From the NCBI RefSeq assembly GCF_004343075.1, contig NZ_SLXP01000002.1, positions 186,001 through 250,000 of the forward strand: a DNA stretch of 64,000 nucleotides, read 5' to 3'. Below are positions 39,899-47,893 of the stretch, piece after piece (within the stretch, counting starts at the first letter, position 1; every line of letters begins with the position of its first letter). The position numbers were made by a program, and so were the translations under genes. The notes beneath the pieces were generated by a model. The model did no database searches and had not been told where the DNA came from. It worked only from the letters and a program-made list of their open reading frames with translations. Source of the DNA: Rhodovulum marinum. Lineage in GTDB: Bacteria > Pseudomonadota > Alphaproteobacteria > Rhodobacterales > Rhodobacteraceae.

Positions 39899-41064
39899 TG
39901 ACACCGCTGGCGCAGACCCGTTCGATCCTGTCGGACCTGGTGGCGTTTCCCACGGTTTCGTCCGACTCGAACCTGGAGATGATCGTCCATATCGCGGCGA
40001 TGCTGGGCGAGCTGGGCGCACATGTGGACCTGTTCCATGACGAAAGCGGGCACAAGGCGAACCTGTTCGCGACGCTGGGCCCGCGCGAGGCGGGGGGCGG
40101 CATCGTGCTGTCGGGGCATACCGACGTGGTGCCGGTGACCGACCAGGACTGGTCCAGTAATCCCTTCGAGATGGTGGAAAAGGATGGGCGGCTTTTCGGG
40201 CGCGGCACCTGCGACATGAAGGGGTTCATCGCCTGCACGCTGGCCATGGCGCCCGGCTTCGCCGCGCTGGACCTGAAACGCCCCCTGCATTTCGCGTTCA
40301 CCCATGACGAGGAGGTGGGGTGCCTTGGCGGTCAGGCGCTGGTGCGGGAACTGGCCGCGCGCGGCATCCGTCCCGAGGTGGCGATCATCGGCGAACCCAC
40401 CGAGATGCGCATCGTCGAGGCGCACAAGGGTTGCTGTGAATACACGGTGGAGTTTCACGGGCTGGAGGGGCACGGGTCGAACCCCGAGGCGGGCGTGAAT
40501 GCCGCCGAGGCGGCGGTGCGCTATGTCACCCGGCTGATGGAACTGGCCGAGGCGCTGAAGGGGCGCACGCCCCATAACAGCCCCTTCACCCCGCCCTGGA
40601 CCACGATCAACCTGGGCCGCATCGCGGGCGGGCACGCCCACAACGTGATCCCGGGCCGCGCCGAGGTGGAATGGGAAATGCGGCCCGTGCAACAATCGGA
40701 TATCGGTTTCGTCAAGGACGCGATGGCCCGCCATGTCGAGGATGTCCTGCTGCCCGGCATGCGCGCGGTCGATCCGGGGGCCAGCATCCTGACCGAGGTG
40801 ATCGGCGAGGTGGTCGGGCTGGAGCCGATGGATGACAGCGCGGCGCGCCGCTTGCTGGCGGACCTTACCGGCCAGGTGCGGGCCGAAACGGTGCCCTTCT
40901 CGACCGAGGCGGGGCTGTTCCAATCAATCGGCTGCGCCGCGGCGGTTTGTGGCCCGGGGTCCATCGCCCAGGCCCACAAGCCCGACGAATATGTCAGCCT
41001 CGACCAGCTGTCCCAATGCCTCGACATGCTGGAGGGCCTGTCGGGGGTTCTGACGGCGGCGTGA
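39898..41064 (+). CDS. doeB: N2-acetyl-L-2,4-diaminobutanoate deacetylase DoeB (EutE), M20 family
   Basis: A 388-residue M20 metallopeptidase-family deacetylase, ArgE-like. The metal-site histidine and aspartates lie in LSGHTDVVPV and GRGTCDMKGF, the catalytic Glu in THDEEVGCLGG, and GEPTEMRIVEAHKG follows. With DoeA it completes conversion of ectoine to diaminobutyrate. Coupled to doeA by a TGATG overlap. Confidence 0.92.
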   Translation: MTPLAQTRSILSDLVAFPTVSSDSNLEMIVHIAAMLGELGAHVDLFHDESGHKANLFATLGPREAGGGIVLSGHTDVVPVTDQDWSSNPFEMVEKDGRLFGRGTCDMKGFIACTLAMAPGFAALDLKRPLHFAFTHDEEVGCLGGQALVRELAARGIRPEVAIIGEPTEMRIVEAHKGCCEYTVEFHGLEGHGSNPEAGVNAAEAAVRYVTRLMELAEALKGRTPHNSPFTPPWTTINLGRIAGGHAHNVIPGRAEVEWEMRPVQQSDIGFVKDAMARHVEDVLLPGMRAVDPGASILTEVIGEVVGLEPMDDSAARRLLADLTGQVRAETVPFSTEAGLFQSIGCAAAVCGPGSIAQAHKPDEYVSLDQLSQCLDMLEGLSGVLTAA

Positions 41065-41088
41065 CACCCCCGCTTCGCCCGGCTCGGA

Positions 41089-43008
41089 TCAGCGCGTCCG
41101 CGCCTCGCGCTTGCGGATCGGATCGGCCAGCAGCCGCAGACCGTTCAGCACGACCAGAACCGTGCCGCCCTCGTGCCCGACGACCGCGACGGGCAGCGGC
41201 AGGTGGAAGAACAGCCCCGTGGTCACCAGCACCGCCATCGCGCCCATGGCGAAGATCAGGTTCTGGCGGATGATGCGCGCGGTCCGCCGCGCCAGACGGT
41301 GCGCCGCGGCCAGGCGGGCGATATCATCGGACAAAAGCGCCACGTCCGCGGCCTGCAGCGCGACCTCGGACCCGGCCGCGCCCATCGCGATGCCGACATC
41401 CGCCCGCGCAAGCGCCGCGGCGTCGTTCACACCGTCGCCCACGAAGGCCACGCGCCCCTGCGCCGTCAGGTCGGCCACGATCCGAACCTTGTCCTCGGGC
41501 CGCAGGTCGGCATGGATCTCGGCCGCACCGATCCCCAGTTCCGCGCCGATGCGTTCGGCCACCGCGCGCCGGTCCCCGGTCAGCATCGTCACCTGCCGCA
41601 TCCCGCGGTCGCGCAGCGCCTTCAGGCCCGCCAGCGCGCTGTCGCGGGGCCGGTCCTCGACCGTCACCGCGCCCAGGATGCGCGCCCCGCGCCCCATGAG
41701 GACCAGGGTCTGGCTGCCCGCGTGCAGCGCGTCGATCCGGGCGGAGCGCTGCGCGGGCGCGTCGCGGGCGCCCATCCGTTCGGCCATGCGGACATTGCCG
41801 GCCCAGATCATGCCCTCGTCATCCACGCCGACCATGCCGGCGCCGGGCACCGCGCGAGCCTCGCGCACGGCAGCCGGCACGATCTGCCGTGCCTCGGCCA
41901 CGCGCCGGATCGCGTCGGCGATCGGGTGCTCGGAATGGGCCTCGATGCCTGCCAGCCGGGACAGGAACGCGGTCTCGTCGCCCTCGCAGGCGATGTCCAC
42001 CACTTCCTGGCGCCCGGTGGTCAGCGTGCCGGTCTTGTCGAAGGCAAAGATGTCGACGCGCGCCAGCGTTTCCAGCGCCGCGCCGCCCTTGAACAGCACC
42101 CCGCCCCGCGCCGAGGCCGACAGCGCCGAGAGGATCGCCGCGGGCACCGAGATCACGATGGCGCAAGGACTGGCCGCGACCAGAAGCGTCGCCGCCTTGT
42201 ACAGCGCGCCGTGCCAGCCCAACCCCAGCGCCATGAACACGGCGAAGGCCAGGATCGCCCCGGCGAGGACCGCGACGGTATAGCGCTGGCCGAACCAGTC
42301 CGAGAACCGTTCCGAGGGCGCGCGGGCCGCCTGTGCCTCGGTCACCAGGGCGATCATCCGGGCAACCGTGCTTTCGGACAGCGGCCGGCTGACCTCGACG
42401 GCCAGTACGCCGTGCAGGTTGACCGTGGCCTCGAAGACCTGCGCACCGGGCGATTTGTGGACCGGCACGGATTCCCCGGTGATGGTGGATTCGTCCAGCG
42501 ACCCCTCGCCCTCGACGATGACGCCGTCGACGGCCACCCGCGCGCCGGGGCGCAGGATCACCACGTCGCCGGGGACCAGCGCCTCGACCGGCACCTCTTC
42601 GGTGCCTTGGGCGGTGCGGCGCAGCGCCCGGTCCGGGCGCAGTTCCATCAGCGCCTCGATGGCGCGGCGCGCCCGGCCCATGGCCCGCTGTTCCAGCGTG
42701 GTCGACAGGCTGAACAGCGTCAGCAACACGGCACCTTCAAGGGGCGCGCCCACGGCCGCCGCGGCGATTGCGGCGATGACCATCAGAAGGTCGATGTCGA
42801 GGTCCCGGTCCCGCCACAGGGCACCCAACGCCCGCACGCCCGCCGGAACGCCCCCGGCGGCGTAAACCCCCAGCAACGCGGCGATTTCCAGCGTGTGGGC
42901 GACGCGGTCCGCGGGCAATGCCCAATGCGCCACCGCAGCAAGGCTCATGCCCGCCAGGGTCAGCCCGGTCAGGACCAGCGGCCAGCTCTCGTTGTTCAAC
43001 TTCGTCAT
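41089..43008 (-). CDS. P1B-4-type heavy-metal ATPase
   Basis: A 639-residue metal-exporting P-type ATPase. There is no N-terminal metal-binding domain. The membrane motif SPC (residues 280-282) and the HEGGT motif in the last helix (612-616) define the P1B-4 group (CoaT, CtpD, PfeT; Co2+, Fe2+ or Zn2+ export). The TGES loop, phosphorylated Asp in DKTGT (324-328), SEHP and GDGVNDAAAL are intact. The metal is not decided by sequence. Convergent with doeB; the cytochrome genes lie upstream in the same direction. Confidence 0.9.
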   Translation of the reverse strand: MTKLNNESWPLVLTGLTLAGMSLAAVAHWALPADRVAHTLEIAALLGVYAAGGVPAGVRALGALWRDRDLDIDLLMVIAAIAAAAVGAPLEGAVLLTLFSLSTTLEQRAMGRARRAIEALMELRPDRALRRTAQGTEEVPVEALVPGDVVILRPGARVAVDGVIVEGEGSLDESTITGESVPVHKSPGAQVFEATVNLHGVLAVEVSRPLSESTVARMIALVTEAQAARAPSERFSDWFGQRYTVAVLAGAILAFAVFMALGLGWHGALYKAATLLVAASPCAIVISVPAAILSALSASARGGVLFKGGAALETLARVDIFAFDKTGTLTTGRQEVVDIACEGDETAFLSRLAGIEAHSEHPIADAIRRVAEARQIVPAAVREARAVPGAGMVGVDDEGMIWAGNVRMAERMGARDAPAQRSARIDALHAGSQTLVLMGRGARILGAVTVEDRPRDSALAGLKALRDRGMRQVTMLTGDRRAVAERIGAELGIGAAEIHADLRPEDKVRIVADLTAQGRVAFVGDGVNDAAALARADVGIAMGAAGSEVALQAADVALLSDDIARLAAAHRLARRTARIIRQNLIFAMGAMAVLVTTGLFFHLPLPVAVVGHEGGTVLVVLNGLRLLADPIRKREARTR

Positions 43009-43050
43009 GCCGTTCCGCGCGCTCCGGTCCCGGGGGTCTCACATGTCGAT

Positions 43051-43082
43051 GCCCCGGCGGCTCCACCTGGAGTCGCCGGGGC
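43051..43082. terminator. Strong hairpin between cytochrome and ATPase genes
   Basis: A 14-bp stem with one G.U pair (GCCCCGGCG-G-CTCC, loop of 4) occupies the gap between the DHC stop and the ATPase start. It lacks a U tract, so it may attenuate transcription rather than stop it. Confidence 0.5.
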
Positions 43083-43107
43083 GGTATACACCGAACCGAA
43101 AGCGGTG

Positions 43108-43548
43108 TCAGTCGTCCTCGAAATAGCCGCGCTCGGCACCCTTGTGGCAGGCCACGCAGTTCGACATCGATTTGGCGCGCTCCATCATCCGTGCGGAAAC
43201 CTCCCTTTCATGTTCGCGCTTGAACCAGGGCAGTTCGCTGATCCGCAGCGGCGTGGCGGTTTCGGCCACGCCCCGGACCCGCGGCGCGGCGTTCGAAACC
43301 AGGTAAGCCTCGATCTCGGCGCGGGTCGCCTCGTCCAGGCGTGCGTCCTCGCCGAAATGGTTTTCCAGGTTGCCCATGATCGCCTGCCAGGACCGCGCGG
43401 GCAGGAAGCCCGCGGGATAGGCCATGTGGCAGGCCGAGCATTCCTCGGCCGTGGCCGGATGTGTGACGGGCGGCATGTAGTCGTCGTCGGCCAGCACGGG
43501 CGCGGCCGGGAACGCAAGGGCCAGGATCAGGGTGAAACGGCGGATCAT
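43108..43548 (-). CDS. Diheme cytochrome c (DHC)
   Basis: A 146-residue periplasmic protein with a signal peptide (cleavage after VLA, residue 20) and two heme c motifs, CSACH at 37-41 and CVACH at 131-135. The first is followed by MAYPAGFLPARSWQAIMGNLENHFGED, matching the DHC family that donates electrons to SHP. It is clearly paralogous to the C-terminal half of the cytochrome b fusion two genes upstream. It follows the shp gene by 17 bases. Confidence 0.92.
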   Translation of the reverse strand: MIRRFTLILALAFPAAPVLADDDYMPPVTHPATAEECSACHMAYPAGFLPARSWQAIMGNLENHFGEDARLDEATRAEIEAYLVSNAAPRVRGVAETATPLRISELPWFKREHEREVSARMMERAKSMSNCVACHKGAERGYFEDD

Positions 43549-43565
43549 GGTCGGTCTCCTCGGGA

Positions 43566-43964
43566 TCAGAAGCTGGCGAGCCAGGCGACGATGTTCGCCT
43601 TTTCGGCGGCGGTGCAGTCGCGGCCCAGCACGCTGTTGCAGTTGCGGCCGAACCATTTCTCGACCTTGGCGCTGTCGGTCAGGCGCTCGGGGTTGGCCGC
43701 GGGCGCCAGCGGCTCGATGGTCTTTCCGGTGCGGGCCTGCCCGGCGGCGCGGGGGTCGCTGGTGTGGCAGGTGACGCAGGACGGCGTCTCGGGCTTGCCG
43801 CCCGAATGCTCGGCCAGGAAGAACGCCTTGCCCGCTGCGGGATCAGCGGCAGCGCCGGACTCGGCCTCGTACCCGGAGCGGAGTTGGGCGGGCGAGGTGT
43901 CCTGGGCAAGCGCCGGTACCGCGGCCGCGGCGAGGATCAGGGGAAGCGCAAGAAATCGGGTCAT
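43566..43964 (-). CDS. shp: Oxygen-binding cytochrome c SHP (DUF1924)
   Basis: A 132-residue protein with a signal peptide (MTRFLALPLILAAAAVPALA), one heme motif CVTCH at 63-67 and the SHP segment KWFGRNCNSVLGRDCTAAEKANI. SHP has an unusual Asn sixth ligand, which dissociates on reduction so that O2 or NO can bind; Asn108 in RNC is the likely equivalent, with Cys109/Cys117 as the disulfide. Its ATG overlaps the stop of the cytochrome b-DHC gene. Confidence 0.92.
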   Translation of the reverse strand: MTRFLALPLILAAAAVPALAQDTSPAQLRSGYEAESGAAADPAAGKAFFLAEHSGGKPETPSCVTCHTSDPRAAGQARTGKTIEPLAPAANPERLTDSAKVEKWFGRNCNSVLGRDCTAAEKANIVAWLASF

Positions 43965-45076
43965 TTGGGGGTCTCCTTCGGGATTTCGATGGCAAAGGGA
44001 CTGAAGCGGCCCGTCGCGGCATCCGCGTGGCAGGCCGCGCAGTTCGCGCGGGTGAAGATCGGGGCCCGGGCGAACAGCCCGTCGGGCAGGTCGTCGTGCA
44101 ACCGTTCCCAGGCCGGGGTTTCGGTCAGTGTGGCCGGGGCGGCCGGATCGGTGCGGACGAACAGGCGCGCGGGCGCGGTATCGACCGTCTCGGCGGCATG
44201 GGCGGTCAGCCAGGCCTCGATCTCGGCGGCGTCGCCGGCGTCGATCCAGGCGTTCTCGCCGAAATGGGCGTCGAGCCCGGCCATCAGGTCCGACCACGAG
44301 GCCGCGGGCAGCAGGCTGGGGTGATAGACCATGTGGCAGGCGCCGCATTCCTGGGCGGTAAGCGGGTCTGTCACGGCGACCGGCAGGTTCGGCGCCGGCC
44401 GCGCCGACAGCGTCGCGCCCCCCAGCCCGAGCGCCGCGCCAAGCCCCGCGACGAGCCCGAGAGCGAGCCCGCCGCGGGCGCGCGCCGGGGCGACGGGGGC
44501 ATCGCCGGGGCGCGCTTGCTTGCGGCCCGTCACCATCGCGCGGGCGAGGTTCTCGCCTTCGCGGCGGCTTTCGAAGACGACGCCGCCGACATGCAGGGCG
44601 ACCAGGGCCAGCACGCCAAGTGCAACGCCCCCGTGCAGGTCCAGCGCCATGCGCCCGGTATCGGTGCCGAGATCGGCCGCCAAGGGACCGATGCGCAGCC
44701 AGCCGCCCAGCCCTGCCAGCCCCGTCCCCGCAAGCGCGAGGATCGCCGCGAACAGCGCCAGCACCATCAACGCCCCCAGCGGATTGTGCCCGCGATGGCG
44801 CCGATCCCGCCCGGAAAGATGCGCGATCACCGCGCCGGGGCGCGGCAGGAAATCGGCGAACCGGGCATGGGTCGGGCCGAAGACACCCCAGACGATCCGC
44901 GCCAGCACCAGGCCGGTCGCCGTCAGCCCGCTTGCGACATGGACGAGGGTCCATCGTGCGTCGCCCAGGAAACCGGTCAGGGCGGCGGCCCCGACGCCCA
45001 GGACCAGCGCCCAGTGGAACAGGCGCACCCAGATGTCCCAGGCCGGGACGTAAGAGACAGGGGTGGGTCGGGACAT
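43961..45076 (-). CDS. Cytochrome b561-diheme cytochrome c fusion
   Basis: A 371-residue protein. Residues 10-180 form a four-helix cytochrome b561 with candidate heme histidines in LFHWALV (21), LVHVASG (46), DLHGGVA (148) and ALHVGGV (162). A linker and a fifth helix (about 201-222) lead to a periplasmic diheme domain with CGACH 244-248 and CAACH 346-350, homologous to DHC. It likely takes electrons from quinol and hands them to DHC/SHP. ATG 45076 is preferred; ATG 45103 would add nine residues. Confidence 0.88.
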   Translation of the reverse strand: MSRPTPVSYVPAWDIWVRLFHWALVLGVGAAALTGFLGDARWTLVHVASGLTATGLVLARIVWGVFGPTHARFADFLPRPGAVIAHLSGRDRRHRGHNPLGALMVLALFAAILALAGTGLAGLGGWLRIGPLAADLGTDTGRMALDLHGGVALGVLALVALHVGGVVFESRREGENLARAMVTGRKQARPGDAPVAPARARGGLALGLVAGLGAALGLGGATLSARPAPNLPVAVTDPLTAQECGACHMVYHPSLLPAASWSDLMAGLDAHFGENAWIDAGDAAEIEAWLTAHAAETVDTAPARLFVRTDPAAPATLTETPAWERLHDDLPDGLFARAPIFTRANCAACHADAATGRFSPFAIEIPKETPK

Positions 45077-45147
45077 CGGTTGGCCTGTTCCTGGGGTCGA
45101 CATGGAGCGGTCTTCGCATGGCTGGGCTGACGGCGGCCTGCCCGGGG

Positions 45148-45165
45148 CTGTCAGCGTTCTGTCAG
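45148..45165. promoter_or_regulatory. Tandem CTGTCAG repeat in the divergent spacer
   Basis: CTGTCAG occurs twice with a 4-base gap, an 11-base period (45148-45154 and 45159-45165). This is the layout of binding sites for OmpR/PhoB-type response regulators. It lies about 45-70 bases upstream of the cytochrome b gene and about 140 bases upstream of the oxidase gene, so it could control either or both. No regulator gene is close by. Confidence 0.4.
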
Positions 45166-45305
45166 CGGGACGGCGGCGCGCGTCTGCGCGCACGCCCCTC
45201 TCACCGCGCAATCACGCTTGCGTGGGCGGGCGGTCCGAACTGTCGCACCCGCATTGACCGGGCGTGTGCCGGAATAGCTCTGCCCGAAACAACGTGGAGA
45301 CCCCA

Positions 45306-45941
45306 ATGTTCGACAATACCGACCGGCCCGACCTCGACCTTACCACCCACAAGCCGCCCGCCGATCTGAGCGACCGGATCGCGCTGCGGCTGGTCAAGGT
45401 CATGCGCGTCTTCGCCGACGCTTTTTTCGCCAAACGCTATGGCCACCGGGCGGTGGTGCTGGAAACCGTGGCCGCCGTGCCCGGCATGGTGGGCGGCATG
45501 TTGCAGCACCTCAAGGCGATCCGCCATATCCGCGACGACCAGGGCTGGATCCGCGAGTTGCTGGACGAGGCCGAGAACGAGCGGATGCACCTGATGACCT
45601 TCATCAAGATCGCGCAACCCTCGGCGCTGGAACGCGGGATCATCCTTGTCGGGCAGGCGCTGTTCTTCAACGCCTATTTCTTCCTTTACCTGCTGTTCCC
45701 GCGCTTCGCGCACCGGGTGGTCGGTTACCTGGAGGAAGAGGCGGTGATCAGCTACACGCAATACCTGTCGCAGGTCGACGCGGGCGCGGCCGAGAACGTG
45801 CCCGCCCCGCAACTGGCCATCGACTATTGGGGCCTGCCCACCGATGCACGCCTGCGCGAGGTGATCGTCGCCGTGCGCGCCGACGAGGCCGGCCACCGCG
45901 ACCGCAACCACGAAATGGCCGACGAACTGGCCGGATCCTGA
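45306..45941 (+). CDS. aox: Alternative oxidase (AOX), ubiquinol oxidase
   Basis: A 211-residue diiron membrane-surface oxidase that passes electrons from ubiquinol to O2 without pumping protons. All four motifs are present: LET (Glu53), NERMH (Glu92, His95), LEEEA (142-146) and RADEAGH (Glu194, His197). ATG 45306 has GGAGACC upstream. AOX is widespread in plants and fungi but sporadic in alphaproteobacteria. It is divergent from the cytochrome b-SHP-DHC genes. AOX enzymes are insensitive to cyanide and NO. Confidence 0.95.
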   Translation: MFDNTDRPDLDLTTHKPPADLSDRIALRLVKVMRVFADAFFAKRYGHRAVVLETVAAVPGMVGGMLQHLKAIRHIRDDQGWIRELLDEAENERMHLMTFIKIAQPSALERGIILVGQALFFNAYFFLYLLFPRFAHRVVGYLEEEAVISYTQYLSQVDAGAAENVPAPQLAIDYWGLPTDARLREVIVAVRADEAGHRDRNHEMADELAGS

Positions 45942-45951
45942 CCGGCGCCGT

Positions 45952-46326
45952 TCAGACCGGGTTCTGGGCGCCGGCGAAATACATCAGCCGCCCGTCCTCG
46001 TCGAAGATCGGGCGGATGCGCAGCCGGTTGACGAAGGGCGTGCCGTCCTTGCGGTAGTTCAGGATGTCGATGCTGAACCGCGTCTGCGCCCGCAGCGCGT
46101 GGCGAATCGCCTCGACCGCGTGGGGGTCGGTGTCCGGCCCCTGCAGGAAGCGGCAGTTCTGGCCCACCGCCTCGGCGGCGGAATAGCCGGTCTGCCGCTC
46201 GAATTCCTCGCTGACATAGATCATCGGGTTGTCGGGCAGGCCTGGATCGGAAATCACCACGCTCATTTCGCGTTCATCGCTTGCCAGAAGCGCCCGCGCC
46301 TCGTCCACCGTAAGATCCCGTCGCAC
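45952..46326 (-). CDS. Short LOV photoreceptor protein
   Basis: A 124-residue protein that is almost entirely one LOV (light-oxygen-voltage) PAS domain. The flavin-adduct motif GQNCRFLQG at 55-63 has the photoactive Cys58. Flavin contacts are visible in NYRKDGTPFVNRL (Asn90, Asn100) and in the Gln121 of FAGAQ. There is no output domain, so it would signal by protein contact or dimer changes, as proposed for short LOV proteins such as DsLOV of Dinoroseobacter. GTG start after GGGGAA. Convergent with aox, 10 bases apart. Confidence 0.93.
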   Translation of the reverse strand: MRRDLTVDEARALLASDEREMSVVISDPGLPDNPMIYVSEEFERQTGYSAAEAVGQNCRFLQGPDTDPHAVEAIRHALRAQTRFSIDILNYRKDGTPFVNRLRIRPIFDEDGRLMYFAGAQNPV

Positions 46327-46397
46327 CGCGTTCCCCGTCAGTCACCCTGCCCCCCAAGGCCTATCCCGCAATGCCGCCGCGGACAAGCCGGGGCCGG

Positions 46398-46829
46398 TCA
46401 CGGCCGCGGCATCACCGTCATCATCCGCCCATCGCTCCAACTGACGGCCTCGTAACAGATTTGCGCCCCGGCCCCGCCGCACCAGCCGCCGTCGCGCGCG
46501 ATCAGCAGGATGGGCCGCCCGTTCCAGTCGATCATGCGCCAGCCCTCGGCCTGGAACGCCCAGGCCTGGCCGTCGATCACCGCGTGCAGCATGCACCCGC
46601 CCGACCCGCAATACATCGACGCCGCCGAGGAACACTCGAACCGGCTTTCGTCGATCAGCGTATCGAGATCACCATCGCCGTCCAGATCGACCGCCGCAAG
46701 CGCGTCGCCCTGCGAGAAGACGCCGTTCTCGTAATTCGCGCAAATCTCCCGCGCGGCGGCGATGATCCGATCGGCCCCGGCCGCTGCAACGCCCGGCAAG
46801 CAGATCGCTGCCAGACCGACGCCCCCCAT
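46398..46829 (-). CDS. Secreted hypothetical protein with a calcium-loop-like motif
   Basis: A 143-residue protein with a signal peptide (MGGVGLAAICLPGVAAA). DLDGDGDLDTLIDE near residue 50 is typical of EF-hand/FG-GAP type calcium loops. Six cysteines occur in the mature part, suggesting disulfides. ATG 46829 has GAAAGG 7 bases upstream; a TTG at 46844 would lengthen it. Same strand as the LOV gene. Function unknown. Confidence 0.75.
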   Translation of the reverse strand: MGGVGLAAICLPGVAAAGADRIIAAAREICANYENGVFSQGDALAAVDLDGDGDLDTLIDESRFECSSAASMYCGSGGCMLHAVIDGQAWAFQAEGWRMIDWNGRPILLIARDGGWCGGAGAQICYEAVSWSDGRMMTVMPRP

Positions 46830-46995
46830 GATCCAACCTTTCAAGGGCTTTCTCCATGCTCAGCGGCGGACCGGCCGCCCGTTAGGGAAATGCTGTTCCC
46901 TGACGCGCGCAGTTGCAAGCCCGCAGGGGCAAAACCGGCACTGGACGCCGCGCCGTCCATTCCTTATATCTTTTGTAGGATTTGCAGGAAACGCC

Positions 46996-47358
46996 ATGTC
47001 GATGCAGCAGGAAAAGCTTGAGGGGGCGCCCCTCATCCGGCCTTCATCCACCGATCACCCGCTTTACGATCAGGTCGTCGCGGCCTGCCGGTCGGTCTTC
47101 GACCCCGAGATCCCGGTCAATATCTACGATCTGGGCCTGATCTACACGATCGAGATCGATGACGAGAACGCGGTGTCGATCATCATGACGCTGACCGCGC
47201 CGGGCTGTCCGGTCGCGGGCGAAATGCCGGGCTGGCTGGCCGAGGCGGTGGAACCGCTGCCGGGCGTCAAGCAGGTGGATGTCGAGATCACCTGGGACCC
47301 GCCCTGGGGCATGGACATGATGTCCGACGAGGCCCGACTGGAACTGGGCTTCATGTAA
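46996..47358 (+). CDS. sufT: SufT/MIP18-family iron-sulfur maturation protein
   Basis: A 120-residue DUF59/MIP18 protein. VFDPEIPVNIYDLGLIYTIEI at the start and the metal-binding Cys in LTAPGCPVAGEMP fit SufT, which aids maturation of Fe-S proteins. AGGA lies 7 bases upstream of ATG 46996. The rest of the suf operon is not here, but an A-type carrier gene follows. Confidence 0.88.
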   Translation: MSMQQEKLEGAPLIRPSSTDHPLYDQVVAACRSVFDPEIPVNIYDLGLIYTIEIDDENAVSIIMTLTAPGCPVAGEMPGWLAEAVEPLPGVKQVDVEITWDPPWGMDMMSDEARLELGFM

Positions 47359-47430
47359 AGGGGGCCGGCCTGCCCCTTGTCGGGCGGCGCCGCAATCCCT
47401 ACCCTCGAATGTGGAAAAGGAGACGCATCC

Positions 47431-47799
47431 ATGTTCGGCATCCCGGGAAAACCGCCCATCACCCTGACCCCCGCCGCGGCGGCCCAGGTGGCGCGCCTGA
47501 TGGCGCGCGACGACGCCGCCGCCCTACGGATCGGCGTGAAAAAGGGCGGCTGCGCGGGCATGGAGTACACCATGGATTACGTGGCCGATCTGGACCCCCA
47601 TGACGAGGTGGTGGAACAGGACGGCGCGCGCGTCGCCATTGCGCCGATGGCGCAGATGTTCCTGTTCGGCACCGAGATCGACTACGAGGTGTCGCTGCTG
47701 GAATCGGGGTTCAAGTTCCGCAACCCCAACGTGGTCGATGCCTGCGGCTGCGGCGAATCGATCAAGTTCCGCGAAATGGACGAGGCGCAGGGCGACTGA
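47431..47799 (+). CDS. A-type iron-sulfur carrier (SufA/IscA/ErpA-like)
   Basis: A 122-residue HesB-family protein with the three ligand cysteines in GGCAGMEY and ACGCGES. It delivers Fe-S clusters to apoproteins. AAAAGGAG precedes the start. Adjacent to sufT, so probably used together; the sequence does not decide between SufA and IscA. Confidence 0.92.
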   Translation: MFGIPGKPPITLTPAAAAQVARLMARDDAAALRIGVKKGGCAGMEYTMDYVADLDPHDEVVEQDGARVAIAPMAQMFLFGTEIDYEVSLLESGFKFRNPNVVDACGCGESIKFREMDEAQGD

Positions 47800-47848
47800 C
47801 GCCCCGCCCCCCCCTGCGCGGAAAAGGGCCGTTCCGCCGCGCGCCGAA

Positions 47849-47862
47849 ATGTCCTAGGACAT
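47849..47862. promoter_or_regulatory. Perfect 14-bp palindrome upstream of tpiA
   Basis: ATGTCCTAGGACAT lies 31 bases before the tpiA start. It could be an operator or a chance palindrome; nothing else marks it. Confidence 0.3.
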
Positions 47863-47893
47863 CCCCCGACATCCGTAACGAGGGAGAGAGCGC

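Noticed and set aside
41173-44004. 943-codon plus-strand frame opposite the P1B ATPase and cytochromes
   Set aside because: Same shadow pattern; the minus strand carries complete catalytic and heme motifs.
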